5,038 nt of DNA from contig CACXCV010000183.1 in assembly GCA_902766215.1 (NCBI GenBank), positions 1 through 5,038 on the forward strand, written 5' to 3'. Position numbers and translations under genes: made by a program. Origin of the DNA: Oscillospiraceae bacterium. Its GTDB lineage: Bacteria; Bacillota; Clostridia; Oscillospirales; Oscillospiraceae. How positions within the stretch are numbered: the first letter of the stretch is position 1; each line of letters opens with the position of its first letter. The notes under the pieces were generated by a model. That model had not been told where the DNA came from and ran no database searches. It saw nothing but the letters and a program-made list of their open reading frames with translations. Shown here one piece after another: positions 1-5,038 of the stretch.

Positions 1-95
<95 letters not shown>

Positions 96-129
96 CAAGA
101 CACCACATGAGAAATCATGTGGTGTCTTG
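96..129 (+). terminator. Perfect 15-bp hairpin directly after 5S rRNA
   Basis: The left arm CAAGACACCACATGA (96-110) is fully complementary to the right arm TCATGTGGTGTCTTG (115-129), with a GAAA tetraloop (111-114). Its place immediately after the 5S 3' end suggests an rRNA-operon terminator or a processing/protection stem. The following bases, CTGTATAAAG, contain no U-run, so it is not a textbook intrinsic terminator. Hairpin formation is secure; function is inferred from position. Confidence 0.7.
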
Positions 130-182
130 CTGTATAAAGCCATCAGAAAGCAAACAATGGTTTAAATGTCAAACAGACAGAC

Positions 183-216
183 AAGAGCCCAGGCAGGATT
201 TCCTGCCTGGGCTCTT
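183..216. terminator. Probable bidirectional terminator between 5S rRNA and the convergent exporter operon
   Basis: A perfect 16-bp inverted repeat has arms AAGAGCCCAGGCAGGA (183-198) and TCCTGCCTGGGCTCTT (201-216). The nominal loop is two bases, so the innermost pairs must open in RNA. On the + strand the stem runs into TTTT (215-218), two of these T's being in the stem. On the minus strand it is followed by moderately U-rich TTGTCTGTCTGTTTG. It lies 13 bp past the stop of the minus-strand exporter gene and downstream of the rRNA unit, the position expected of a shared terminator for convergent transcription. Confidence 0.8.
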
Positions 217-229
217 TTGATAAGACAGA

Positions 230-691
230 CTATCGTGTTCGGTAAAGCCGCTGCTGCCTGCGGTGCAGCAGTCGATAGAGCAGCTGCACCAGGCAGGCCA
301 CCACGGCAATGCCGCTGACCAGAGCGCCGGCCTCGCTGAACACCGTGCGGCAGGCTGTCGGGAAGCTGGCGTCCTGCTGCACCATAGCCGCAGCAGCCCG
401 ATAGAGGTCGCCCCCGGGGAACAGCGGGATCATAAACGGTACCAGAAACGTGGTGACCGGCGCGGCCTTGCGTCGGGCCAGCACCTCGGACAGAATGGAA
501 ACAAAGCACGAGGCGCAGAACAGCGATAGAAATACGGCGCCGGACAGCTGATCCACCAGCAGATAAATTCCGCAGGCAGCTGCGCTGCCGCAGGTGATGA
601 TAGGCAGCTTCTGCCGGCGCACGTTAAACAGAATGGCAAAACACACCGCGGTGGCAGCGCCGCATAGAACCTGCAAAATGACTGTTTCCAT
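230..691 (-). CDS. Threonine/serine exporter family, small subunit (YjjB-like, ThrE_2/DUF3815 type)
   Basis: This 153-residue integral membrane protein has about five hydrophobic segments (roughly residues 4-21, 33-50, 51-69, 81-98 and 123-142). The signature FMIPLFPGGDLY (86-97) matches the proline/glycine-rich PGxxLY motif of the small ThrE-type half. Its length is close to that of E. coli YjjB, which acts with YjjP. In that system the pair is reported to export succinate; one-piece relatives such as corynebacterial ThrE export threonine and serine. The substrate here is unknown. The ATG at 691 is chosen because family-like sequence begins there and its A is the last base of the upstream gene's TGA (TGATG), suggesting translational coupling; a G-rich stretch (701-706) may serve as a weak Shine-Dalgarno. 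The reading frame stays open upstream to 1177, but that part overlaps the partner gene and has no family character. Last gene of the leftward operon. Confidence 0.88.
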   Translation of the reverse strand: METVILQVLCGAATAVCFAILFNVRRQKLPIITCGSAAACGIYLLVDQLSGAVFLSLFCASCFVSILSEVLARRKAAPVTTFLVPFMIPLFPGGDLYRAAAAMVQQDASFPTACRTVFSEAGALVSGIAVVACLVQLLYRLLHRRQQRLYRTR

Positions 692-1449
692 CACAGCACA
701 CCCCCCAGCAGCGTGGGCAGCGCCACGCCAAAGGCGATGATCACGGCTCGGAGAATGGCGTCGAAAAAGCCCAGCAGGCCGGTCATCTCGTCGCCGTTGA
801 TAATGTCGCGCAGCGAGGTGGTCAGCGCCAGACCAGGCACCAGAAGCATGATGTCGCCGATAATCACCTTGTCCAGCTGGAGCGAGGGGAATATGCGCAC
901 CACGAAAAAAGTGCTCAGGCCGGCGGTGATGGCGCAGAAAAAGCAGTGCACCAGCTTTTTCACCTGAAGATACTGACCCAGCTGCTCCATGGCCCAGATG
1001 ACTGCACCGCACAGGGACGAGGCCAGCGCGTCGCGCAGCTGTCCGCCAAAAAACAGTGACAGGGACAGCGGCGCGACCAGATAGACCAGAAAAATCATCC
1101 AGCGCGGATAGGTTGGGGTGCGGCTGATGCGCTCCAGCGCGGCGGCAATCTCCTCCGGCGATGCCGTGTTGGCGCACAGCTGCCGCGAAAGCGCGTTCAG
1201 CTCCTCGATGCGGTGCATGTCGGTGCTCCAGCGGGTGGGCCGCCGCGTCTGGGTGACGACGCGGCGGCTCCCGTCCGTGACGGTGACAATGATGCTGTAT
1301 CGCGTGGCATAGGCGTTGATCTGCGTGTAGCCATAGGCCCGGCAGAGCAGCGTCAGCGTTTTTTCCACGCGGCTGACCTCGCCGCCGGCCTCCAGCATGG
1401 CCTCGCCAATGTCCAGAATGGCGGCAAGCAGCTGATCCGATTGTTCCAT
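691..1449 (-). CDS. Threonine/serine exporter family, large subunit (YjjP-like, ThrE/DUF1212 type)
   Basis: This 252-residue protein has a soluble N-terminal region of about 110 residues followed by about five membrane segments (near 117-135, 141-158, 167-186, 197-212 and 226-247). The N-terminus contains the family pattern EAGGEVSRVEKTL (20-32). The membrane part has the characteristic DIMLLVPGLALTTSLRD (199-215) followed by INGDEMTG (217-224), where conserved Asp, Pro and Gly residues are expected in the transport path. Length agrees with E. coli YjjP (about 256 residues), which needs the small YjjB subunit; the matching partner follows immediately with a TGATG overlap. A good Shine-Dalgarno, AAGGAGT on the minus strand (1464-1458), lies 8 nt before the ATG. 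It starts 46 nt after the peptidase stop with no visible promoter or terminator between, so cotranscription is likely. Efflux of threonine/serine or a dicarboxylate is inferred from the family; the actual substrate cannot be read from sequence. Confidence 0.9.
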   Translation of the reverse strand: MEQSDQLLAAILDIGEAMLEAGGEVSRVEKTLTLLCRAYGYTQINAYATRYSIIVTVTDGSRRVVTQTRRPTRWSTDMHRIEELNALSRQLCANTASPEEIAAALERISRTPTYPRWMIFLVYLVAPLSLSLFFGGQLRDALASSLCGAVIWAMEQLGQYLQVKKLVHCFFCAITAGLSTFFVVRIFPSLQLDKVIIGDIMLLVPGLALTTSLRDIINGDEMTGLLGFFDAILRAVIIAFGVALPTLLGGVL

Positions 1450-1495
1450 CCGGAAATACTCCTTGCGTTAGTGCGGTAAGCGGGCGCGCACGGGG

Positions 1496-3190
1496 TTAAA
1501 ACTCCGGCTGAATGTGCCGCAGCAGCCCTTCAACGCCCTCGGCCAGGGTATGCAGCGCGCCCGGCTCGAAGGGGCTGGGCAGGCCGGCCTCGGCCAGCAG
1601 ATCGGTCCAGACCCGCTCGCCGCCCTGCTTCAGCAGGCGGATATAGCGGGAGAAGGCATCGGCATAGTCCTTCTGCGAGGCCAGCAGGAAGCCAAAGGCG
1701 GCCGTCTGGGCCAGGCAGTAGTCAATATAATAGAACGGCGACTCGTAGATGTGCATCTGATACTGCCAGCGAGTGCCTTCCTCCAGATAGGGGATGCCGT
1801 CAAAGTGAACGAAGGGGCGGAACTGCGACTCCAGCTCACGCCAGGCGGCCTTGCGCTCGGCGGGGGTCAGGTCGGGCTTTTCGTAGACAATGTGCTGGAA
1901 GGCGTCCACCATGGTGCCGTAGGGAAGGAAGCTCAGCGCGTCCAGTGCGTGCATATAGCGATAGCGCCCGGCGTTGCTGCCGAAGAACTTGTCCATATAC
2001 GGCCAGGCAAAGAACTCCATGGACATGGAGTGTGTTTCGGCCGTTTCCATGCCGCCGCAGCCCAGTTCGGTGGCATACTCGTTGTCGGCGATCATATAGG
2101 CGTTGAAGGCGTGGCCGGCCTCGTGGGTCACCACGTCCACATCGCCGGCGGTGCCGTTGAAGTTGGCCAGGATGAACGGCTGCTTGAAGTTGGCGAACTC
2201 GGTGCAGTAGCCGCCGCCCCACTTGTTGCTGCGGGAGTCGACGTCAAAGGCCTCATTTTCCAGCATCATGTCGATGAACTTGGCAGTGTCGGGGCTCATG
2301 GCGTGATACATTTCCTTTGCCGCGGCAAAGATTCCGGCCTTGTCCACCGAGGGCTTGGGGTCGCCGCCGGGGACGACCACGTCATAGTCATAGACCATAA
2401 AGCGGTCAATGCCCATGTGCTTGGCGTTTTCGGTGCGCAGGCGCTGCACCACCGGCACCACATCGGTGAGGATGTTCTGGCGGAAGGCCTCGACCTTCTG
2501 CTGGTCAAAGCACAGGCGCTGCATGCGGTAATAGCCCAGCTCGACAAAATTCTGATAGCCCATCTTCTTTGCCATGCGGTCGCGGACGTGGACCAGCTGG
2601 TCAAAGATCTCATCCAGCTCGGCCGCGTGCGCCTGCAGGCCCAGACCCAGTTGGGTATAGGCCTCTTTGCGGGTCGCGCGGTCGTCATCCTTGGCATATT
2701 TCATCAGCATCGACCGGGGCATCGTCTCGCCGCGGAAGGTGAACTCCATGCCGCTCATCAGGCTGCTGTAGCGGCTGACCAGCTTGTTTTCCTCCACCAT
2801 GTCGTCCAGGATGGCGGGGGAGATGGCCTTGCGCTGTACCTCAAAGCTCTGGAACAGCACAGGGTTTAGCACCTTTTCCAGCTGGGGGCGCAGGGGGCTG
2901 TCCAGCATGGCACAGGCGTATTCATAGCTGAGATTTTCCACCGCGGGGCTGATCTCATCGTAATAATCCTTCTCCGCCACATAGAACGGATCGACCGTGT
3001 TGATGCTGAAGCGCATGTAGGACAGGCTGCTGGCCGTGGAATAGTCCTTCATGGCGGCTACCATTTCCTGCCGGGCGGCCAGCACCTGTTCGACGGTGTC
3101 GGCATCCTTCACGGCCTGGGTGGCATGGCCCAGCTTCTGCTGCATCTCCTCAAGCGTGACGCGGCGATAGGGCAAATCGCAAACCTTCAT
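1496..3190 (-). CDS. M3-family zinc oligoendopeptidase (PepF-related, non-PepF subgroup)
   Basis: This 564-residue cytoplasmic metallopeptidase shows no signal peptide or membrane segment. The zinc site is complete: HEAGH at 356-360 supplies two His ligands (H356, H360) and the catalytic base E357, and E385 in ETHSMSME is the third ligand. Its spacing of 25 residues after the second His equals that of thimet oligopeptidase (H477 to E502). The C-terminal block HIYESPFYYIDYCLAQ (480-495) is the conserved M3B segment that helps shape the substrate site. The N-terminal ~200 residues are predicted mainly helical, as in the family lid. Overall it resembles the oligoendopeptidases annotated as M3 family but distinct from true PepF (usually about 600 residues), so no symbol is given. 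The family cleaves short peptides, not folded proteins. The ATG at 3190 has a strong minus-strand Shine-Dalgarno AAGGAAGGA (3205-3197) six bases upstream. It is the first gene of the operon with the two exporter subunits and is driven by the promoter at 3255-3228. Confidence 0.95.
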   Translation of the reverse strand: MKVCDLPYRRVTLEEMQQKLGHATQAVKDADTVEQVLAARQEMVAAMKDYSTASSLSYMRFSINTVDPFYVAEKDYYDEISPAVENLSYEYACAMLDSPLRPQLEKVLNPVLFQSFEVQRKAISPAILDDMVEENKLVSRYSSLMSGMEFTFRGETMPRSMLMKYAKDDDRATRKEAYTQLGLGLQAHAAELDEIFDQLVHVRDRMAKKMGYQNFVELGYYRMQRLCFDQQKVEAFRQNILTDVVPVVQRLRTENAKHMGIDRFMVYDYDVVVPGGDPKPSVDKAGIFAAAKEMYHAMSPDTAKFIDMMLENEAFDVDSRSNKWGGGYCTEFANFKQPFILANFNGTAGDVDVVTHEAGHAFNAYMIADNEYATELGCGGMETAETHSMSMEFFAWPYMDKFFGSNAGRYRYMHALDALSFLPYGTMVDAFQHIVYEKPDLTPAERKAAWRELESQFRPFVHFDGIPYLEEGTRWQYQMHIYESPFYYIDYCLAQTAAFGFLLASQKDYADAFSRYIRLLKQGGERVWTDLLAEAGLPSPFEPGALHTLAEGVEGLLRHIQPEF

Positions 3191-3227
3191 ATATAATCCT
3201 TCCTTTCGTAAGGGCTTTGCTGCTTGT

Positions 3228-3255
3228 ATGATACCACATTCCGCCGCAAATGCAA
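3228..3255 (-). promoter_or_regulatory. Sigma-A-type promoter for the peptidase-exporter operon
   Basis: On the minus strand a -35 element TTGCAT (3255-3250) and a -10 element TATCAT (3233-3228) are separated by 16 bp. The -10 is preceded by TGG, giving an extended -10 (TGN). The predicted start is near 3221, leaving a leader of about 31 nt that contains the peptidase Shine-Dalgarno. Only matches to the consensus support this; no start site is known. Confidence 0.65.
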
Positions 3256-3265
3256 GAGAATGTGG
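3234..3265. promoter_or_regulatory. Candidate operator: 8-bp inverted repeat with 16-bp spacer
   Basis: CCACATTC (3234-3241) and its exact reverse complement GAATGTGG (3258-3265) flank a 16-bp spacer. The left arm abuts the -10 of the leftward promoter, the -35 of that promoter (3250-3255) lies inside the spacer, and the right arm ends 9 bp before the -35 of the rightward promoter. Both arms lie outside both predicted transcripts, so an RNA hairpin role is unlikely and protein binding to DNA is the better guess. Arm centres are 24 bp apart, a little over two helical turns. An 8-bp repeat of this spacing could arise by chance a few percent of the time in a region this size. Confidence 0.4.
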
Positions 3266-3274
3266 GAAAACCGG

Positions 3275-3303
3275 TTGTCACGCCGAGGCAAATCCTTTAT
3301 AAT
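3275..3303 (+). promoter_or_regulatory. Sigma-A promoter for the esterase operon
   Basis: A -35 TTGTCA (3275-3280, five of six consensus bases) and a perfect -10 TATAAT (3298-3303) are separated by the optimal 17 bp. The predicted start is near 3310, giving a leader of about 42 nt. This is the best consensus promoter visible in the window and suggests strong basal expression unless repressed. It also excludes the upstream in-frame ATG at 3250 as the esterase start, since that lies before the promoter. Confidence 0.85.
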
Positions 3304-3315
3304 AGGCTGCAGGAC

Positions 3316-3332
3316 GTGCCGCTCTGCGGCAC
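3316..3332 (+). promoter_or_regulatory. Short 5'-leader hairpin ahead of the esterase Shine-Dalgarno
   Basis: GTGCCGC (3316-3322) and GCGGCAC (3326-3332) form a perfect 7-bp GC-rich stem with a TCT loop. It begins about 6 nt after the predicted transcript start and ends 5 nt before the Shine-Dalgarno, leaving the latter exposed. A 5' stability element is the simplest reading. There is no U-run after it, so attenuation is unlikely, and it is too small for a known riboswitch. Confidence 0.45.
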
Positions 3333-3337
3333 AGAAG

Positions 3338-3344
3338 AAGGAGG
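3338..3344 (+). promoter_or_regulatory. Shine-Dalgarno AAGGAGG that fixes the first esterase start
   Basis: A full AAGGAGG sits 7 nt before the ATG at 3352. It decides the start against the longer in-frame extension from 3250, which would begin upstream of the promoter and add 34 residues unlike the family. Confidence 0.9.
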
Positions 3345-3351
3345 ATGTATA

Positions 3352-4182
3352 ATGGCACTGATTGAACTGACCCTGCAGTCGCGGGTGCTGTCCGGCACAA
3401 CCACCGTGTGGGTCAGCGTTCCGGAAGAGACCGGCGGCGACCGCCAGCGCTTTGGCCAGGGGCTGTATCAGCCGGGCGTGACCTATCAGACGCTGTGGCT
3501 GCTGCATGGCGGCGGCGACGATTGCAGCTGCTGGTTCCGCTATACCAACGTCGAGCGCTATGCCAACGAGCGCAAGCTGATCGTGGTCTGTCCCTCGGCG
3601 TACCTGAGCTGCTATGCCGATATGCACTATGGCCCCAAATATTACACCTGGGTCACCGAGGAGCTGCCGCAGATTCTGCGCTGGATGCTGCCCATCTCGC
3701 CCCGGCGCGAGGACAACTTTGTCGCCGGCCTGTCCATGGGCGGCTACGGCGCGCTGAAGTGGGCCTTTAACCAGCCGGAGCGCTTTGCTGCGGTGGGGAC
3801 CTTCTGCGGCGCGGTGGACATGCCGGCCATCATCCGCGCCAACCACATGAAGGACGGCGTGGTGACCGACAACAACTTTGTCCTGGCCTTTGGCGATGAC
3901 AAGGCCGTTGAGCACAACGAGGCCGACGCGCTCTATATGGCCGAGCAGCAGCACGCCGCCGGCGTAGCGCTGCCGCGGATCTTCTGCTCGGTGGGCAGCC
4001 AGGACTTTACCTATCGCTTTAACGCCGGCATGCGCGAACGCTTTGCCGCCGCCGGCATCGACATGACCTGGGACGAGCATCCCGGCGGCCATGAATGGGG
4101 CTACTGGGACGGTGCGGTGCTGCGCTTTATGGACTGGGCGGGGCTTAAGCGCGCACCGATCATCGACAAGGAGGTGTGCTGA
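3352..4182 (+). CDS. Alpha/beta-hydrolase esterase, PF00756 / tributyrin esterase (EstA) type, copy 1
   Basis: This 276-residue serine hydrolase has no signal peptide, so it is probably cytoplasmic. The N-terminus MALIELTLQSRVLSGTTTVW has the look of the EstA/esterase D family. The oxyanion-hole segment LLHGGGDD is at 50-57. The nucleophile elbow GLSMGG (126-131) places the catalytic Ser at 128, with the likely acid D218 in SVGSQDF (213-219) and the likely base H247 in PGGHEWGYWD (244-253). The triad thus appears complete. Relatives hydrolyse short-chain acyl esters or acetyl groups on sugars, or act as S-formylglutathione hydrolases; the substrate here cannot be fixed. The gene is read from its own near-consensus promoter, divergent from the peptidase operon. 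Its end carries the Shine-Dalgarno of the next gene, and the stop is one base from that gene's ATG. The C-terminal tail (about 265-276, basic then ending in Cys) is absent from copy 2. Family assignment is firm, substrate unknown. Confidence 0.93.
   Translation: MALIELTLQSRVLSGTTTVWVSVPEETGGDRQRFGQGLYQPGVTYQTLWLLHGGGDDCSCWFRYTNVERYANERKLIVVCPSAYLSCYADMHYGPKYYTWVTEELPQILRWMLPISPRREDNFVAGLSMGGYGALKWAFNQPERFAAVGTFCGAVDMPAIIRANHMKDGVVTDNNFVLAFGDDKAVEHNEADALYMAEQQHAAGVALPRIFCSVGSQDFTYRFNAGMRERFAAAGIDMTWDEHPGGHEWGYWDGAVLRFMDWAGLKRAPIIDKEVC
4168..4174 (+). promoter_or_regulatory. Shine-Dalgarno AAGGAGG of the second esterase, inside the end of the first
   Basis: AAGGAGG lies within the last codons of the first esterase and 9 nt before the ATG at 4184. 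It sets the start there instead of at the in-frame ATG at 4091, which would add 31 residues of out-of-family sequence overlapping copy 1. Confidence 0.88.
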
Positions 4183-4183
4183 C

Positions 4184-4975
4184 ATGACGCGACTGCAAAT
4201 GCACACCGGCAGCCTGACGCTGCCGTTCTGCGTGGATTTTGACCTACTGCTGCCCGAGTGCCCATATGACGCCAACCCGGCGGACTATTACACCGGGGAC
4301 AACAAGCTGCCCGTGCTGTTCCTGCTCCACGGCGGCGGGGCCTCCGGCGCGGAGTGGCCGCGCTTTAGCCGCATTGAGGAGATGGCCCAGGCGAAGAACC
4401 TGGCCGTAGTCTGCCCCTCGATGCAGAACTCGGACTATACCAACATGTACCGCGGCTATCCCTGGCTGGACTGGCTGACGGGCGAGCTGTATGACTATGT
4501 CCATGCGGTGTTTCCCCTCTCCCGCGACCGGGAGAAGAACTTTGTCGCCGGGCAGTCCATGGGCGGCTATGGCGCGCTGCAATGCGCCCTGCTGCACCCG
4601 GAGCGCTTTTCCTGCGCGGGGCTGCTGTCCTCCGGCGTGGGTCTGATCGACCAGGTGGCCGGGCACAGCGCAGTGCAGAGCGGCGGACCGGCCTCGGACA
4701 AGATTTTTGCCTCCTTTGGTCCGGCCGAGGAACTGTACGGCGGCCCCAACGACAGCTATCACCTGGCGGTGGAGCTGGCTCAAAGCGGCCGGCCGCTTCC
4801 GCGCTTCTTCTCCGCCTGCGGCACGGAGGATCACTGCTACCCCGGCAACGTCAAGCTGCGCGACCTTCTGCGCGAAAACGGCTATGATCTCACCTGGCGC
4901 GAGGGGCCGGGCGCACATACCTGGGACTTCTGGCATCAATACATGCCGGAGTTTCTGAATTGGCTGCCCCTGTAA
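4184..4975 (+). CDS. Alpha/beta-hydrolase esterase, PF00756 type, copy 2 (paralogue)
   Basis: This 263-residue serine hydrolase is clearly related to its upstream neighbour: shared blocks are LLHGGG (48-53 here), VVCPS (75-79), NFVAGxSMGGYGAL and PERF. The elbow GQSMGG (123-128) gives nucleophile S125; D216 in ACGTEDHCYP (211-220) and H245 in GPGAHTWDFW (241-250) complete the likely triad. There is no signal peptide or membrane segment. The region between the first strand and the oxyanion hole is different (CPYDANPADYYTGDN, 26-40), as is the stretch after the Ser (GLIDQVAGHSAVQSGGP, 153-169). These are places that often shape acyl or alcohol specificity, so the pair probably differ in substrate. 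One base separates it from the upstream stop, and it has its own strong Shine-Dalgarno, so it is surely cotranscribed and perhaps translationally coupled. Transcription probably ends at the hairpin 5000-5034. A broad carboxylesterase or sugar-ester deacetylase is all that can be said of function. Confidence 0.92.
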   Translation: MTRLQMHTGSLTLPFCVDFDLLLPECPYDANPADYYTGDNKLPVLFLLHGGGASGAEWPRFSRIEEMAQAKNLAVVCPSMQNSDYTNMYRGYPWLDWLTGELYDYVHAVFPLSRDREKNFVAGQSMGGYGALQCALLHPERFSCAGLLSSGVGLIDQVAGHSAVQSGGPASDKIFASFGPAEELYGGPNDSYHLAVELAQSGRPLPRFFSACGTEDHCYPGNVKLRDLLRENGYDLTWREGPGAHTWDFWHQYMPEFLNWLPL

Positions 4976-4999
4976 ACAACAGAACGCCCCTGCAGAACA

Positions 5000-5034
5000 A
5001 GGCCCGCATCCGCCGAACCGGCGGATGCGGGCCT
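5000..5034 (+). terminator. Perfect 16-bp GC-rich hairpin, probable terminator of the esterase operon
   Basis: AGGCCCGCATCCGCCG (5000-5015) pairs exactly with CGGCGGATGCGGGCCT (5019-5034) around a three-base AAC loop. It starts 24 nt after the second esterase stop, where a terminator is expected. Only four bases (GCAC) follow before the window ends, and they are not a U-run, so termination is inferred from position and stem strength. It may also serve a convergent gene beyond the edge. Confidence 0.7.
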
Positions 5035-5038
5035 GCAC

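Noticed and set aside
130..182. Possible small gene or tRNA between the two left hairpins
   Set aside because: The interval is only 53 bases, with no cloverleaf, no T-loop-like GGTTCGAATCC sequence and no start codon with a ribosome binding site.
692..1177. Upstream in-frame extension of the small exporter subunit to a start at 1177
   Set aside because: The extension overlaps the large subunit in another frame and yields an Arg/His/Ala-rich sequence with no membrane pattern. Family-like sequence begins at 691, at the TGATG junction.
1450..1495. Internal promoter or terminator between the peptidase and the exporter
   Set aside because: The minus strand shows only the exporter's Shine-Dalgarno. 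No -35/-10 pair, perfect stem or U-run is visible, so an operon is the simpler reading.
1514..2869. A 451-codon open frame on the + strand antisense to the peptidase gene
   Set aside because: The opposite strand encodes a complete M3 peptidase with correct zinc-site spacing. The antisense frame gives a low-complexity Val/Gly/Ala/His-rich product with no family character, as expected from GC-rich codon usage.
3250..3351. Longer first-esterase start at 3250
   Set aside because: This ATG precedes the promoter at 3275-3303 and has no Shine-Dalgarno, while the ATG at 3352 has AAGGAGG at good spacing and a family-like N-terminus.
3191..3351. Riboswitch or T-box in the divergent leaders
   Set aside because: The predicted leaders are about 31 and 42 nt, too short for known riboswitches or T-boxes, and no terminator/antiterminator pair is visible.
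4091..4183. Longer second-esterase start at 4091
   Set aside because: It would overlap 92 bases of the first esterase and add Cys/Arg-rich sequence unlike the family. AAGGAGG at 4168-4174 points to 4184.
3187..4275. A 362-codon open frame on the minus strand across the esterase and the divergent promoters
   Set aside because: It is antisense to a well-supported esterase, covers both promoters and lacks a recognisable protein family. It is a mirror frame of GC-rich coding sequence.
4244..5038. A 264-codon minus-strand open frame running off the right edge
   Set aside because: It is antisense to the second esterase and passes through the perfect hairpin at 5000-5034. The product is Ala/Gly/Val/Arg-rich without motifs.

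Overview
The window looks like chromosomal DNA from a GC-rich (about 60% by eye) Gram-positive member of the Clostridia, most likely the Oscillospirales/Ruminococcaceae neighbourhood. This rests on the 5S rRNA sequence, AAGGAGG-type ribosome binding sites, sigma-A-like promoters and the subfamily of the M3 peptidase. The lineage is an inference from family resemblance, not a computed placement.

Layout, left to right. Positions 1-95 are the 3' part of a 5S rRNA on the + strand, the tail of an rRNA operon whose body lies outside the window. A perfect 15-bp hairpin (96-129) follows at once. A second perfect hairpin (183-216) lies between this rRNA unit and a convergent minus-strand gene cluster. 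That cluster, in transcription order, is an M3-family zinc oligoendopeptidase (3190-1496), the large subunit of a split ThrE/YjjP-type exporter (1449-691) and its small YjjB-type partner (691-230). The last two genes overlap as TGATG. A 161-bp divergent control region (3191-3351) follows, with back-to-back promoters and an 8-bp inverted repeat around the peptidase promoter. Two tandem, paralogous alpha/beta-hydrolase esterases (3352-4182 and 4184-4975) are read rightward, one base apart. A perfect 16-bp hairpin (5000-5034) ends the window.

How the genes may work together. The left operon plausibly couples cytoplasmic breakdown of oligopeptides with export of small metabolites (threonine/serine, or succinate by analogy with YjjPB). 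The right operon supplies two cytoplasmic serine esterases of the PF00756 (esterase D / tributyrin esterase) type, each with a complete visible Ser-Asp-His triad. The two operons share an intergenic control region, so coordinated or opposed regulation is possible but unproven.

Nothing here is clearly an undescribed system. The points most worth a second look are the candidate operator between the divergent promoters, the peptidase-exporter linkage, and the shared design of the three long, perfect, U-poor hairpins.
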